The position numbers and the translations under genes are program-made. From contig JAPPNJ010000045.1 of assembly GCA_028818705.1 (NCBI GenBank), positions 1-64,000 of the forward strand: a stretch of DNA of 64,000 nt, written 5' to 3'. This DNA comes from Candidatus Poribacteria bacterium (GTDB lineage Bacteria > Poribacteria > WGA-4E > WGA-3G). The notes under the pieces are model-generated. The model did not search any database, was not told the origin of the DNA, and was given only the letters and a program-made list of their open reading frames with translations. This document shows positions 1 through 8,867 of this stretch, piece after piece (the stretch's first letter is position 1; each line of letters starts with the position of its first letter).

Positions 1-90
1 AAGCAAGATGCCCCTGGAAACGAGTGGTTCATTACTTCTCCAAGTGAAGTTGAAAGAGTGTATGAAGGGAATTTTGGGAATTTAGCGTAA
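1..90 (+). CDS. C-terminal end of an unidentified protein (cut by window edge)
   Basis: Frame 1 is open from the first base to a TAA at 88-90, giving 29 residues that end VYEGNFGNLA. The start lies outside the window. The fragment is too short to assign a family. It is followed by about 77 nt and then a small gene on the same strand with its own Shine-Dalgarno site. It could also be a chance open frame, but the codon usage (GAA, GTT, GAT) is like the neighbouring genes. Confidence 0.4.
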   Translation, partial: KQDAPGNEWFITSPSEVERVYEGNFGNLA

Positions 91-167
91 ACTAATTCTA
101 AATTCATATATAAAGATAGGGTTAGGTGCGTGCCGAACACCACAAATAACCATAAAGGAGAACAATT

Positions 168-398
168 ATGTACATCGTGACAGATGACTTGGAAATTATA
201 AATTTCTATCAGTACCAAAATTTAAGTGTAGAAGGGGAAGACCCGGGTAAAGGTCAACTCGTCTTGACAGCACAAGACGGTTCCAAACGCGTCATTGCCG
301 AATTTGCTGATTTTGAAGATGCATACAATCTCTTTGAAGATATTCGCGATGCCCTCGCGGCAGGGGAGACATACTATAGTCTAGAGACATATCAATAA
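168..398 (+). CDS. Small acidic hypothetical protein (76 aa)
   Basis: The ATG has a good Shine-Dalgarno site (AAGGAG, 6-7 nt upstream), which supports a real gene. The product is a small acidic soluble protein without signal peptide or membrane segment. It contains a run of hydrophobic/acidic alternation (VLTAQDG, then IAEFADFEDAYNLFEDIRDAL), which suggests a small alpha/beta fold ending in an amphipathic helix. I do not recognise the family. The gene stands alone: the next convincing gene starts 750 nt downstream. Function unknown. Confidence 0.6.
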   Translation: MYIVTDDLEIINFYQYQNLSVEGEDPGKGQLVLTAQDGSKRVIAEFADFEDAYNLFEDIRDALAAGETYYSLETYQ

Positions 399-497
399 AC
401 AACTCTATTTCAGCGATAACCTTGAAATTCTATGAAAGATAGATGAGCCAACGTTCATTTCACTCGTACCAATCCTTGAAATAAGGAGCAGCATGTT

Positions 498-711
498 ATG
501 ACTGACCAGTATAAAGGTTTTGGAAACCTCTCAGATCGGATATAGCTCGAAGCCTCATCGTGGAGTTATTTGGAAATATAGGAGTAAAAAAAAGAAAGAA
601 ATCGTTGATAGTATGCCTCCAACCCATCTTCAACGCGGTGGACTGCCGTTAAAAACTAAGGATGTCGACCAGTTTATTGGGAACAGATTATTAAAGGTAC
701 AAACGCAATAG
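498..711 (+). pseudogene. Possible decayed small gene
   Basis: An ATG at 498 sits after a good AAGGAG site but its frame closes after 15 codons (MTDQYKGFGNLSDRI). The next frame, opening at a TTG at 520, continues for 63 codons with basic composition (KYRSKKKKEIV) to a TAG at 709-711. The ribosome site followed at once by a frame break suggests one gene broken by a frameshift near 540. Alternatively the upstream ORF is a tiny peptide or the 63-codon frame is chance. No family recognised. Confidence 0.25.
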
Positions 712-1147
712 TATCACGGATGGGCTTTATGCTATAGTGCATAACATCTCGGAAATTCTGTCGGCAGCGACGCTTTTGACCCACCAAATCCCTACTAATC
801 AATTTTTTCTTTAGGTACATATCAAAATACTCTTGATACTATCGGCAATATTAATACTCTTTCAGTTGTCGTTAGGCATATCCTTGACAGCGCGACGGAC
901 AGGATTTAGCAGAGAATATGAAAGAATTAAATCGTCTCGTCAGAGAAAATTGAAGAATACAGGAAATACAAAGCAAAATATCTGTCTGCTGTAACCTTTT
1001 CTGGCACCCTTCCGAAACGATTGCGTAAGTCCTAAATTGAACAAAAAGGCTTGCATTATCCCGATATACTGTGCTAAAATAGGTTAAAATTAGAAATCTG
1101 CCCGGACATGAATTAAAACTGTCCCGTGAAATAAGTTAACTCACTTA
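712..1147. other. Gene-poor spacer with possible coding debris and a promoter-like site
   Basis: No intact gene is visible in these 436 bases. Around 813-905 one frame reads GTYQNTLDTIGNINTLSV and on to DRI before a stop, followed by a short MKELNRLVREN frame. This looks more like the debris of a coding sequence than random DNA, but I cannot name it. Near the end, TTGCAT (1051-1056) and TAAAAT (1075-1080), 18 nt apart, form a plausible sigma-70 promoter for the LarA-like gene at 1148. Confidence 0.35.
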
Positions 1148-2698
1148 ATGAAATACTTCACCTACTTCGGAAACCACCTCATCAACGCGAAACTACCCGA
1201 CAATTCAGAGGTATATTACGCCAAGCCGCCACTGCCGGGAATTAAGCGTGATGCCCTCAGCGAACATACACAGCGCGCTTTTGAAAATCCACTTGAGATG
1301 CCGCCGCTGCGTGAACTCGTTGACAGCAACTCAAAAGTGCTCATTCTCTTTGACGATAACTGCCAACCTTTTCCAGCTACCAAAAAACCGGATTTGCGGC
1401 AGATTATGATTGAGACGCTGTTGAAGATGCTGGATGGGTACGGCGTGGAGAAAAAGAACATTCAACTAATATGTGCGGTGGCACTGCACCGTAAAATGAA
1501 GGAACACGAACTCGCCTATATGCTTGGGAAAGATATTATGGACGAGTTCTATCCTGATCAGCTCCGAAATTTTGATGCGGAGGATGTCGATCAGATTGCT
1601 GACGTGGGGAAGACGGAAAAGGACGAAATTGTTGAGACCGATAAGGCAGTTCTTGAATCCGATCTGGTGATTTATGTGGATATGATACAGATTCCGCTCA
1701 ACGGCGGGCATAAGTCTGTAGCGGTGGGGCTCGGCACGTACAACTCTATTGCGCCACACCATTCACCACACATGACTTCGGAAAGTCCACACGTGATGCA
1801 ACCGGAAGGTTCACACATGCACGCCTGTATCGAGCGGATGAGCCGTCTTATTCAGAAAGAGACAACTATCTTGGTTCTCGAAGCGGCGATGAACGGTGCG
1901 ATCTATCCATTCCATCTCCGCTACGTTGGGAAAGCGAACCGGGACTGCAACATCGCAGAGCGGGTTGTGAAAACCTTCACACCGGCAACTTTGTCCCTTT
2001 TGCCTGAATCAGCGCGTTATTCGATTCTTAAGAGCGTACGGACGGACTACGAGCCGATACAGATTAACGCAGGTGATATTGATGCTGTCCACGCCAGGAC
2101 CTTGACATCAATGAAGGAGCAATTGACCGTAGACATTCCACGCCAGTTCAGCACGTTGGTGTTTGGATTGCCCGATATGAGTCCTTATGCCGTTGATGCG
2201 CGTATTAATCCCGTGTTGGTGGTAAGCGACATCCTGGGTTATGTTTTCAACTGGTTCTACAATAAACCCATCATCAAAAAGAATGGGGTTGTTATCATTA
2301 TGAACCCGACTTATGAGATTTTTCATGAGGAGTATCATGTCGCTTACAAGATGTTTTATGATGAGGTGCTTGCTGATACAACAGAGCCGTTTGAAATGCA
2401 GCAGAAATTTCAAGAAAAATACGCGAAGGATCCGTATTTGATTGAATGCTATCGGGATCGGTTTGCACACCACGGTTTCCATCCGTTTACTGTCTGGTAT
2501 TGGGCGACGTATCCGCTGAAATATCTCGCGAAGGTCATCCTCGTCGGTCCAAAGGAACCGCGGGTGGCACAACGCTTGGGTGTTGATTGGGCGAAGAACT
2601 TAAATGACGCGCTCGCAATGGCACGCGAAATCTCAGGGGAAGATGATGTGGTTGCTTTGACGATGCCTCCGTTTTTCTATGCGAATGTTGGGGGTTAA
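1148..2698 (+). CDS. LarA-like nickel-pincer racemase family protein (DUF2088)
   Basis: The 516-residue protein matches the LarA/DUF2088 family, whose founding member is lactate racemase using a covalently bound nickel pincer cofactor. The N-terminal domain shows the family segment VLILFDDNCQPFPATKKPD and then VALHRKMKEHEL, placing a histidine where LarA has a catalytic one. The middle shows GGHKSVAVGLGTYNSIAPHH, consistent with the lysine that carries the cofactor plus following histidines. It is somewhat longer than typical LarA (about 425 residues), and many homologues of this size act on other 2-hydroxy acids, so the substrate is open. No LarB/C/E cofactor genes are nearby. The start ATG has no strong Shine-Dalgarno site. 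It probably forms a single-gene unit with the promoter-like site at 1051-1080. Confidence 0.8.
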   Translation: MKYFTYFGNHLINAKLPDNSEVYYAKPPLPGIKRDALSEHTQRAFENPLEMPPLRELVDSNSKVLILFDDNCQPFPATKKPDLRQIMIETLLKMLDGYGVEKKNIQLICAVALHRKMKEHELAYMLGKDIMDEFYPDQLRNFDAEDVDQIADVGKTEKDEIVETDKAVLESDLVIYVDMIQIPLNGGHKSVAVGLGTYNSIAPHHSPHMTSESPHVMQPEGSHMHACIERMSRLIQKETTILVLEAAMNGAIYPFHLRYVGKANRDCNIAERVVKTFTPATLSLLPESARYSILKSVRTDYEPIQINAGDIDAVHARTLTSMKEQLTVDIPRQFSTLVFGLPDMSPYAVDARINPVLVVSDILGYVFNWFYNKPIIKKNGVVIIMNPTYEIFHEEYHVAYKMFYDEVLADTTEPFEMQQKFQEKYAKDPYLIECYRDRFAHHGFHPFTVWYWATYPLKYLAKVILVGPKEPRVAQRLGVDWAKNLNDALAMAREISGEDDVVALTMPPFFYANVGG

Positions 2699-2719
2699 GC
2701 GACACATTCTATAGACATA

Positions 2720-2847
2720 GCACTCCACTGGAGTGCTGGGAATATACCCTTCTGATAGAGACAGTTTATTGTGTTTTGGTAGGCGGTCGCTCCTACAGCG
2801 TGATAGTTTCGGACAAATAATCGGCGAGGTTAGAAACCTCGCCTACC
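2720..2847. repeat. Three small palindromic repeats between LarA-like and MetE-like genes
   Basis: GCACTCCACTGGAGTGC at 2720-2736 is a near-perfect hairpin preceded by CTATAGACATA, the lead found at other copies of this class. GTAGG...CCTAC at 2779-2796 encloses GTCGC. GGCGAGGTT (2823-2831) pairs with AACCTCGCC (2835-2843) and is followed by TACC, which read on the other strand gives a GGTAGG head. They fill the 175-nt spacer and belong to repeat classes found throughout the window. Confidence 0.75.
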
Positions 2848-2873
2848 AATGCTAAGGGAAAACTGGCGATTTT

Positions 2874-3908
2874 ATGAAAGAGTCGGATGTTTTAATACCC
2901 ACCAGTACTATCGGGAGTTATGCACCGCCGAGTTGGTTGTGTGTGACATTAGAAGCAATCGGGCGCGGGGAACTCGGTGAAACCGACATCAACGAAACCT
3001 TTGATGACGCAGTTCGCACAGCGATTGCTGATCAAGAGCGCGCTGGCGTTGACATCATCACAGAAGGCGAGATGCGCCGACAGGACTTTGTGCTCGGTTT
3101 CTATGAACGGCTGACTGGATTAGAACAGCTGCCGGCACCGAGAACGCAGGGGCCGGATGGACACGATCAGCGAGGTAAATGGGTGCCGTCTGTTCCACTT
3201 GCAGCACCTGAGGGGCTCGGTATCCTCGCGGAATTTGAATTCGCGAAAAATGAAACGACGAAACCGCTTAAGGTAACATGTCCCGGTCCGTTCACGCTTT
3301 CCGGACGTATTCAGACGGGAGGTATCTATAAGGAACGCCTTGAAGTCGCCTATGCCTGCGCGAAGATTATCAATACAGAACTACGGAAGCTTGTTGCTGC
3401 AGGGGCAGAATTCATCCAACTCGATGAACCTTCTTATGCGGTTTATCCAGACCGACCTCTGGAATTCGTGAAGTTGTTCAACCACACGATTGAAGGTGTG
3501 TCGGCTAAAATTGGACTGCATATCTGTTTCGGTAACTATCGCGGTAGGGCAGTCGGCAAGCGTTCATATCGTCCGCTCTTTCCGCATATCCTTGAAGCGG
3601 ATTTCGATCAACTTGCACTTGAGTTTGCTAACCGAGAAATGGCAGAAATCGCCCTATGGAGTGAGTTTCCAAACGACAAAGAACTCGCCGCGGGGTTAAT
3701 TGATGTAAAAAACTACTACGTAGAAACACCAGAGGACGTTGCTGTGCTCCTTCGTGAATCACTGGAACATGTCCGTCCTGAAAAACTTGCTATCACACCA
3801 GATTGCGGTTTTAGCCAAACAGCGCGATGGGCTGCTGCTGCCAAACTAAAATCGATGGTAGCGGGGACTGAGATTGTGCGTCGTGAACTGACAGGCACAA
3901 CATCGTAA
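2874..3908 (+). CDS. MetE C-terminal-domain-like protein (cobalamin-independent methionine synthase family)
   Basis: This 344-residue protein corresponds to the catalytic C-terminal TIM barrel of MetE and lacks the N-terminal half of full-length MetE (about 750 residues). Visible family signatures are the opening TSTIGSYAPPSW, the segment GVDIITEGEMRRQDFV, the zinc-ligand type motif IGLHICFGN, and the late motif TPDCGFSQTARW, which carries the second conserved cysteine. Stand-alone versions are known for methionine synthesis from methylcobamides or corrinoid donors and for other thiol methyl transfers, so the acceptor and donor here are inferred only to be a thiol and a methyl source. The following ClpX-like gene begins 18 nt after its stop, so the two may be cotranscribed. 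Confidence 0.85.
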   Translation: MKESDVLIPTSTIGSYAPPSWLCVTLEAIGRGELGETDINETFDDAVRTAIADQERAGVDIITEGEMRRQDFVLGFYERLTGLEQLPAPRTQGPDGHDQRGKWVPSVPLAAPEGLGILAEFEFAKNETTKPLKVTCPGPFTLSGRIQTGGIYKERLEVAYACAKIINTELRKLVAAGAEFIQLDEPSYAVYPDRPLEFVKLFNHTIEGVSAKIGLHICFGNYRGRAVGKRSYRPLFPHILEADFDQLALEFANREMAEIALWSEFPNDKELAAGLIDVKNYYVETPEDVAVLLRESLEHVRPEKLAITPDCGFSQTARWAAAAKLKSMVAGTEIVRRELTGTTS

Positions 3909-3926
3909 TAAAAGAGACCTAAAGCC

Positions 3927-5492
3927 ATGAATACAAATAAGAAAATACCCACTCCTGAAGAAATTGAACAAGAATTTCAAGAATTTGTGCAACGGAAGTA
4001 CGGCGGCAATGTTCGCGTGATTAACGCGACTGCGAACCAACCGACACCGGAGGCACAAACCGAAGAACCGGAACCGAAAAAGACTTTCGATTTGAAGTTT
4101 GACCTAAAGCCGAAGGAAATCAAGAAATACCTTGATCGGTACGTCATTCAGCAGGACGAAGCAAAGAAGGCACTCGCTATCGCTGTCTGTGACCACTACA
4201 ACCACGTACGGGAATGCCACGAAAATCCAAGTGCCGCTGACACCGATTACTCAAAGCAGAACATCGTTATGCTCGGTCCAACTGGCGTCGGTAAGACGTA
4301 TCTCATCCGACACATCGCTAAACTCATCGGCGTGCCGTTTGTCAAAGCCGATGCAACCCGATTCAGCGAAACCGGCTACGTCGGTGCGAATGTAGATGAC
4401 TTGATTCGCGAGTTAGTAGCACAAGCTGAAGACAACCTTGAATTGGCACAATACGGTATCATCTATCTTGATGAGGCGGATAAGATCGCAACCCCTCCGA
4501 ATATCATGGGACGCGATGTCAGCGGACGTGGCGTACAGATCGGCCTCCTCAAATTGATGGAGGAGACCGAAGTGGACTTACGCGCCGGAAACGATGTCGC
4601 TTCGCAGATGCGTGCTGCAATGGAGTTCCAGAAAAGCGGAAAGGTCGATAAAGAGGTTATCAACACTCGTCACATCCTCTTTATTATCAGCGGTGCGTTC
4701 ACTGGTATGGAGAAGATTATTAAGAAGCGGATGCATCAAAGCAGAATCGGGTTCAATGCCGATGTCGTCAGTCAAAGCGATGATGCAGCAGACTATTTTG
4801 AGCATGTCACACCGCGGGATTTTATTGATTTCGGCTTTGAGCCTGAATTCATTGGACGCCTTCCGGTGCACGTGGTCTGCACAGAACTTGGCGTAGATGA
4901 TCTATTTCACATTCTGAAACACTCCGAAGGCTCCATTATCCGACAATATGAAAGTGCTTTTCAAGCGTATGGTATCACGGTTCTGTTTGCGGACAGTGGA
5001 TTACGCCGAATTGCCGAGAAAGCGATTGAGCAGAAAACAGGCGCACGCGCCTTAATGACGGTCTGTGAAAAAGTTCTGCGCAACTATAAGTTTGAACTTC
5101 CGTCCACAGGCGTCAGCGAATTTGTTGTCACTGCTGAGGTTGTCGATGCCCCCGACGCCGAGCTAAAGCACATAATCGCGGATGCTGACCATAACCGGAA
5201 TATGGTGATACGTGAACAGATTCGGCGGTATGAAGCACAGTTTTATGCAAAGCACCAATTGCAAATCCGGTTTGATGATGAAGCAACCGATCTCATTTGT
5301 GAACGTGCGATCGCAGCTGAAAAACCGACACAGCAGATATGCGATGAACTCCTTGAAAGCTACCAGCACGGTCTGAACCTTATCAAACAGAACACTGGAC
5401 AATTTGCATTTACCTTTCCAAAGGCAGTCGTGGAAAACCCTGATCAACTCCTTGAAGAATGGATTCGCGAATCGTACACCACAAAACGTTGA
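3927..5492 (+). CDS. ClpX-like AAA+ unfoldase without the N-terminal zinc finger
   Basis: Of the 521 residues, about 60-400 align with ClpX/HslU-type AAA+ modules: KEIKKYLDRYVIQQDEAKKAL opening, Walker A GPTGVGKT (117-124), pore loop GYVG (150-153), Walker B IIYLDEAD (178-185), FGFEPEFIGRLP, and sensor-2 GAR (372-374). The tripeptide IGF at 274-276 sits in the loop where ClpX docks ClpP, so a ClpP partner is plausible although no clpP is in the window. The first 60 residues lack the cysteines of the ClpX zinc-binding domain and are acidic and probably disordered. Residues 405-521 form an extra C-terminal domain not present in ordinary ClpX (about 420 residues). It is therefore a ClpX paralogue, probably not the housekeeping copy. 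The substrate is unknown. Confidence 0.8.
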   Translation: MNTNKKIPTPEEIEQEFQEFVQRKYGGNVRVINATANQPTPEAQTEEPEPKKTFDLKFDLKPKEIKKYLDRYVIQQDEAKKALAIAVCDHYNHVRECHENPSAADTDYSKQNIVMLGPTGVGKTYLIRHIAKLIGVPFVKADATRFSETGYVGANVDDLIRELVAQAEDNLELAQYGIIYLDEADKIATPPNIMGRDVSGRGVQIGLLKLMEETEVDLRAGNDVASQMRAAMEFQKSGKVDKEVINTRHILFIISGAFTGMEKIIKKRMHQSRIGFNADVVSQSDDAADYFEHVTPRDFIDFGFEPEFIGRLPVHVVCTELGVDDLFHILKHSEGSIIRQYESAFQAYGITVLFADSGLRRIAEKAIEQKTGARALMTVCEKVLRNYKFELPSTGVSEFVVTAEVVDAPDAELKHIIADADHNRNMVIREQIRRYEAQFYAKHQLQIRFDDEATDLICERAIAAEKPTQQICDELLESYQHGLNLIKQNTGQFAFTFPKAVVENPDQLLEEWIRESYTTKR

Positions 5493-5512
5493 ACAGGATG
5501 GATTATCAGTAC

Positions 5513-5562
5513 GGGTTGCTGCGCAACCCTTTCAGCAGTCAGTACGGTTTTCTGCGAAAACC
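5513..5562. repeat. Two adjacent covarying hairpins
   Basis: GGGTTGC-TGC-GCAACCC (5513-5529) and GGTTTTC-TGC-GAAAACC (5546-5562) have the same TGC loop and the same flanks (AGTAC before, CTTTCAG after) but different stem bases that still pair fully. A third relative, GGGTTGC-TAT-GCAACCC, lies at 13964-13980. They follow the ClpX-like gene by about 20 nt and no T-tract follows either of them directly, so they are not simple terminators. Confidence 0.75.
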
Positions 5563-5654
5563 TTTCAGTTATCTGTAAAGAGAAAACGGATGCATGTTAG
5601 CCACCTCTTAACTGATAACTGAAAGCGAAGCGGACTGCTGGCTATAAAAAAATT

Positions 5655-6398
5655 ATGAATACCAAGCAAAAGAGATCTTCACCTCCCGAACCGATAGATA
5701 TCCGAGAAACCGGCGCGCCGCTCAATGGTGAACCACAGTTCAGCGACCAGCGGCTGTTTTTGCAACTGCATGTCTTTGCGGACTGTCCGAACCCTAAACT
5801 GATTATTGAAACGCTCGCAAAGGGTAGTTTAAATGCGGTCTTATACGACGATTTGAACCATCCAAGAGGTATCGGCGTGCTTTTTGTCGCAGAGAATCCG
5901 ACAGAATTGATGACAGAATCGCGCGCACTACTGCTCAAAACACGAGAGATACCCAATCTCTTATATCGCCCAGAAATGACGATGATCGGTCGCACGTATT
6001 CAAGCGGCAGAGAACCCAATTTAGAGGAGTGGCTGATCAACAGACCGCGCCGAAATGTTCTTAATGCCGATTTCCCGTGGGCGATTTGGTATCCACTGCG
6101 CCGAAAACCTGAATTCTATCGCCTTGAACAACGCGAACGCGGCAGAATTTTAGGGGAACACGCGATGCTCGGACGGAGTTACGCCGCCAGTGGGTATGCC
6201 AGTGATATCCGTCTCGCCTGCTTCGGGTTAGATACGAACGACAATGAATTCGTTATCGGGTTAGTGGGTCCTGAATTGTACCCGTTATCACGGCTCATAC
6301 AAGACATGCGGCAAACAGAGCAGACTACGAAATATATTGAATCGCTCGGTCCTTTCTTTGTTGGAAAAGTCAGGCAGCAATTCGTTAGATGCCTTTAA
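5655..6398 (+). CDS. Chlorite dismutase / HemQ family heme protein
   Basis: The 247 residues carry the family pattern in its C-terminal half: WYPLRRKPEFYRLEQRERGR, then GEHAMLGRSY, CFGLDTNDNEFVIGLVG, and the closing ESLGPFFVGK. These are the conserved elements of the chlorite dismutase superfamily, which includes coproheme decarboxylase (HemQ/ChdC) that makes heme b in Gram-positive and deep-branching bacteria. I cannot distinguish decarboxylase from peroxidase or dismutase from the sequence alone. No signal peptide is seen, so the protein is cytoplasmic, which favours HemQ-like activity over periplasmic chlorite detoxification. The start ATG lacks a clear Shine-Dalgarno site. Confidence 0.75.
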   Translation: MNTKQKRSSPPEPIDIRETGAPLNGEPQFSDQRLFLQLHVFADCPNPKLIIETLAKGSLNAVLYDDLNHPRGIGVLFVAENPTELMTESRALLLKTREIPNLLYRPEMTMIGRTYSSGREPNLEEWLINRPRRNVLNADFPWAIWYPLRRKPEFYRLEQRERGRILGEHAMLGRSYAASGYASDIRLACFGLDTNDNEFVIGLVGPELYPLSRLIQDMRQTEQTTKYIESLGPFFVGKVRQQFVRCL

Positions 6399-6539
6399 AA
6401 GAAATGGGAAGTTTGGAAATTAAAGAATTAAAAAAATTAGCCAGTGCCAGCAGCACGCAACAATGGCGCGTGCGGATCTTAATTGAAAACCGCTAACGCT
6501 CTAATTGCCTATTTTCACGCTTGGCGAGTAAATTAAAAG

Positions 6540-7265
6540 ATGAGAAATATTCTTGCCGTTTGTACAAAAGAACTCTACACATATTTTGTCTCGCCGATCG
6601 CCTACTTCGTCTGTTTTGTCTTTACAGCGATTTCGGGTTTTCTTTTCTCCATTCTGCTCATCAGCACGAGTAACATGGGTGGCACGGGTGCGGATGTGAT
6701 GCAGACGCTCTTCGGAAATATGGCTATCATCCTTCTTTTTTTTACACCCGTACTGACGATGAAACTTTTCGCCGAGGAACGGAAATCGGGAACCATTGAA
6801 CTCCTTCTGACCTCTCCAATCACAGATGGACAGGTAGTTCTCGGCAAATTTCTCGCGAGTTGTATACTTGTGTTTATCATGCTTGCTTTAACGCTCTTGT
6901 TTCCGTTACTCGCACAGCACTTCGGGCACATGGACGCGGGGCCTTTGTTAAGCGGTTACCTCGGCATTATCTTGATTAGTTGCTCCTTCCTTGCCCTGGG
7001 TCTGCTCATGTCATCAATGTGCAAAAATCAACTCGTTGCGGCATTGACGAGTTTCGGCATTCTGCTCACGCTTTGGGTAATCGGTGCGCTCTCAACTCGC
7101 GGCGGTCCAATCGACAAATTTCTGAGCTATCTGTCCCTATCTGAACACTATTACGATTTTGGGCGCGGTGTTATCCTTCTCAAAGACATCGTCTACTACG
7201 TTAGTTTCACATGCGTCTGTCTGTTTGCGACGTTCAAGTCCATTGAGTCATCAAAATGGAGGTAG
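6540..7265 (+). CDS. ABC-2 type transporter permease, GldF-like
   Basis: The 241-residue polytopic protein has about six hydrophobic segments (around residues 20-45, 55-75, 100-125, 140-160, 170-190 and 215-235). The segment KLFAEERKSGTIELLLTSPIT is the characteristic cytoplasmic motif of ABC-2 permeases of the GldF/NosY type. Its stop is 3 nt before the start of the GldG-like gene, which has its ribosome site (GGAGG) inside the end of this gene, so the two are translationally coupled. GldF/GldG pairs normally work with an ATPase (GldA) encoded just upstream, but here the upstream gene is the chlorite dismutase family gene and no ATP-binding subunit is present in the window. Confidence 0.8.
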   Translation: MRNILAVCTKELYTYFVSPIAYFVCFVFTAISGFLFSILLISTSNMGGTGADVMQTLFGNMAIILLFFTPVLTMKLFAEERKSGTIELLLTSPITDGQVVLGKFLASCILVFIMLALTLLFPLLAQHFGHMDAGPLLSGYLGIILISCSFLALGLLMSSMCKNQLVAALTSFGILLTLWVIGALSTRGGPIDKFLSYLSLSEHYYDFGRGVILLKDIVYYVSFTCVCLFATFKSIESSKWR

Positions 7266-7268
7266 AGG

Positions 7269-8867
7269 ATGGGTAACAGAAACATTACAGGTCCACTCTT
7301 TGGACTGTTGACGTTAATTTTTACCTTTGTTGCTATCGCAAACTGGATCTTCCAAGCACGACTTGCCTTTTGGATCTGTTTACTGCTTGCGCTCGTCTCG
7401 CTTGCTATATTTGCTCGCTTACGATTTTCAGAGATGATCGACTTTTTTGTAAGTCGTCAAGCACGTTATGGGGCGAACGTTGCATTGAGTATCGTCGGTG
7501 TTATTGGCATTGCAGTCTTCGTAAATGCTATTATTGCACAGCGCCTTGACAAAAGGGTAGACATCACAATTAATAAATTGTACACCCTATCGGAACAGAG
7601 CCGCAAAATCCTCGAATCTGTTGACAAAGATATCCGCATCACCGCATTTTTGGGACAAAACGTATCTGCCCAAAACCAGCAGCGCGCCAAAGATATATTA
7701 GAATTGTATCAGCGTGAAACTGCATTTGTGACCGTCTCTTATGCTGATCCATATATTGACCAACTTCTTGCCAATAAGTATAATATTCGGGTAGATGGAA
7801 CGATAGTCTTTGAAAGCAACACACGGCACGAAAAGGTAACGACGATCGAAGAACAGAAATTCACGAGCGCGATCCTGAAACTTATTCAAGACGAAACGAA
7901 AAAGATTTACTTCCTCGTCGGTCATAATGAACATGAAATCGAAGATTTCAATAACGAAGGATACAGCGGCGTGCGAGCCGAGTTGGAGAATCAGAATTAT
8001 GCTGCATTCAGCCTCTCACTTTTGGTGGAACCGGACATCCCAGCGGATTGTGAAGTGTTAGTCATTGCTGGTCCGAAAAGTATTTTGTCGCCCCATGAAC
8101 TTGATGTAGTGACGGCATATTTAGCGCGCGACGGAAAATTGCTCCTTATGTTAGATCCATCGCTCACCTCTGCAGAGGACGCAAATAGTGGTCTTGTCCG
8201 ACTCATGAAGAAATGGGGGATCACTATAGGAAACGATCTCGTCATCGACAAAATCCAGTTTGTTCCATTGTTTGGACCCAGTGCTCCAGTTCCAGGACTT
8301 GAACTACATGAGATCACACGTTCAATGCGAGATTTGGTAGCATTTCTACGTACCCGTTCTGTTACACCGAATCACCAACAGAGTCGGTTGGACCTCAGTG
8401 TTAAATCTCTCGCGAAAACCATCGGCGGTGCACAAGATAGTTGGGGAGAAACCGAGCGGGACACCGATGGCACTTTTAGTAGAGACTTAACCTACACCCC
8501 TGGTTTGGATACCCCGCCGCCTGTATCCGTTGCTGTGGCAGTTGAGAAAAAAGTTAGCGATGATGATCAAGAGGATACCACACGCTCCCCAACTCGGATC
8601 GTCGTTTTTGGGGATTCGGATTTTGCAGCGAATGCTGCGCTACGAGAAGCAAATCGAGACCTCTTTTTAGCCACAATCAATTGGCTGACATTAGAGGAAG
8701 ATCTCATCGCGATCCGACCTATTGATTTAGAACAACAAGCGTTGCGTCAGATGCGTGTCCAAGATGTCCGCTTGGTGCAAATAACATCTGTTTTTCTAAT
8801 GCCCTTAATCATTTTTGTTGGTGGGTTGATGGTCTGGTGGCAGCGTCGCAAAGGAGAGAACGCGTGA
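7269..8867 (+). CDS. GldG-like ABC transporter auxiliary protein
   Basis: The 532-residue protein has two membrane segments near the N-terminus (about 10-50) and a third at about 75-95. A large extracytoplasmic domain follows, beginning with the family-typical stretch DITINKLYTLSEQSRKILES, and a final membrane anchor lies near 505-525. It contains YFLVGHNEHEI and RIVVFGDSDFAAN, segments found in GldG and related DUF4350/GIFT-type transport components. It is the auxiliary subunit partner of the upstream permease. The TGA stop overlaps the GTG start of the next gene, so the three genes form one operon. Confidence 0.8.
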   Translation: MGNRNITGPLFGLLTLIFTFVAIANWIFQARLAFWICLLLALVSLAIFARLRFSEMIDFFVSRQARYGANVALSIVGVIGIAVFVNAIIAQRLDKRVDITINKLYTLSEQSRKILESVDKDIRITAFLGQNVSAQNQQRAKDILELYQRETAFVTVSYADPYIDQLLANKYNIRVDGTIVFESNTRHEKVTTIEEQKFTSAILKLIQDETKKIYFLVGHNEHEIEDFNNEGYSGVRAELENQNYAAFSLSLLVEPDIPADCEVLVIAGPKSILSPHELDVVTAYLARDGKLLLMLDPSLTSAEDANSGLVRLMKKWGITIGNDLVIDKIQFVPLFGPSAPVPGLELHEITRSMRDLVAFLRTRSVTPNHQQSRLDLSVKSLAKTIGGAQDSWGETERDTDGTFSRDLTYTPGLDTPPPVSVAVAVEKKVSDDDQEDTTRSPTRIVVFGDSDFAANAALREANRDLFLATINWLTLEEDLIAIRPIDLEQQALRQMRVQDVRLVQITSVFLMPLIIFVGGLMVWWQRRKGENA

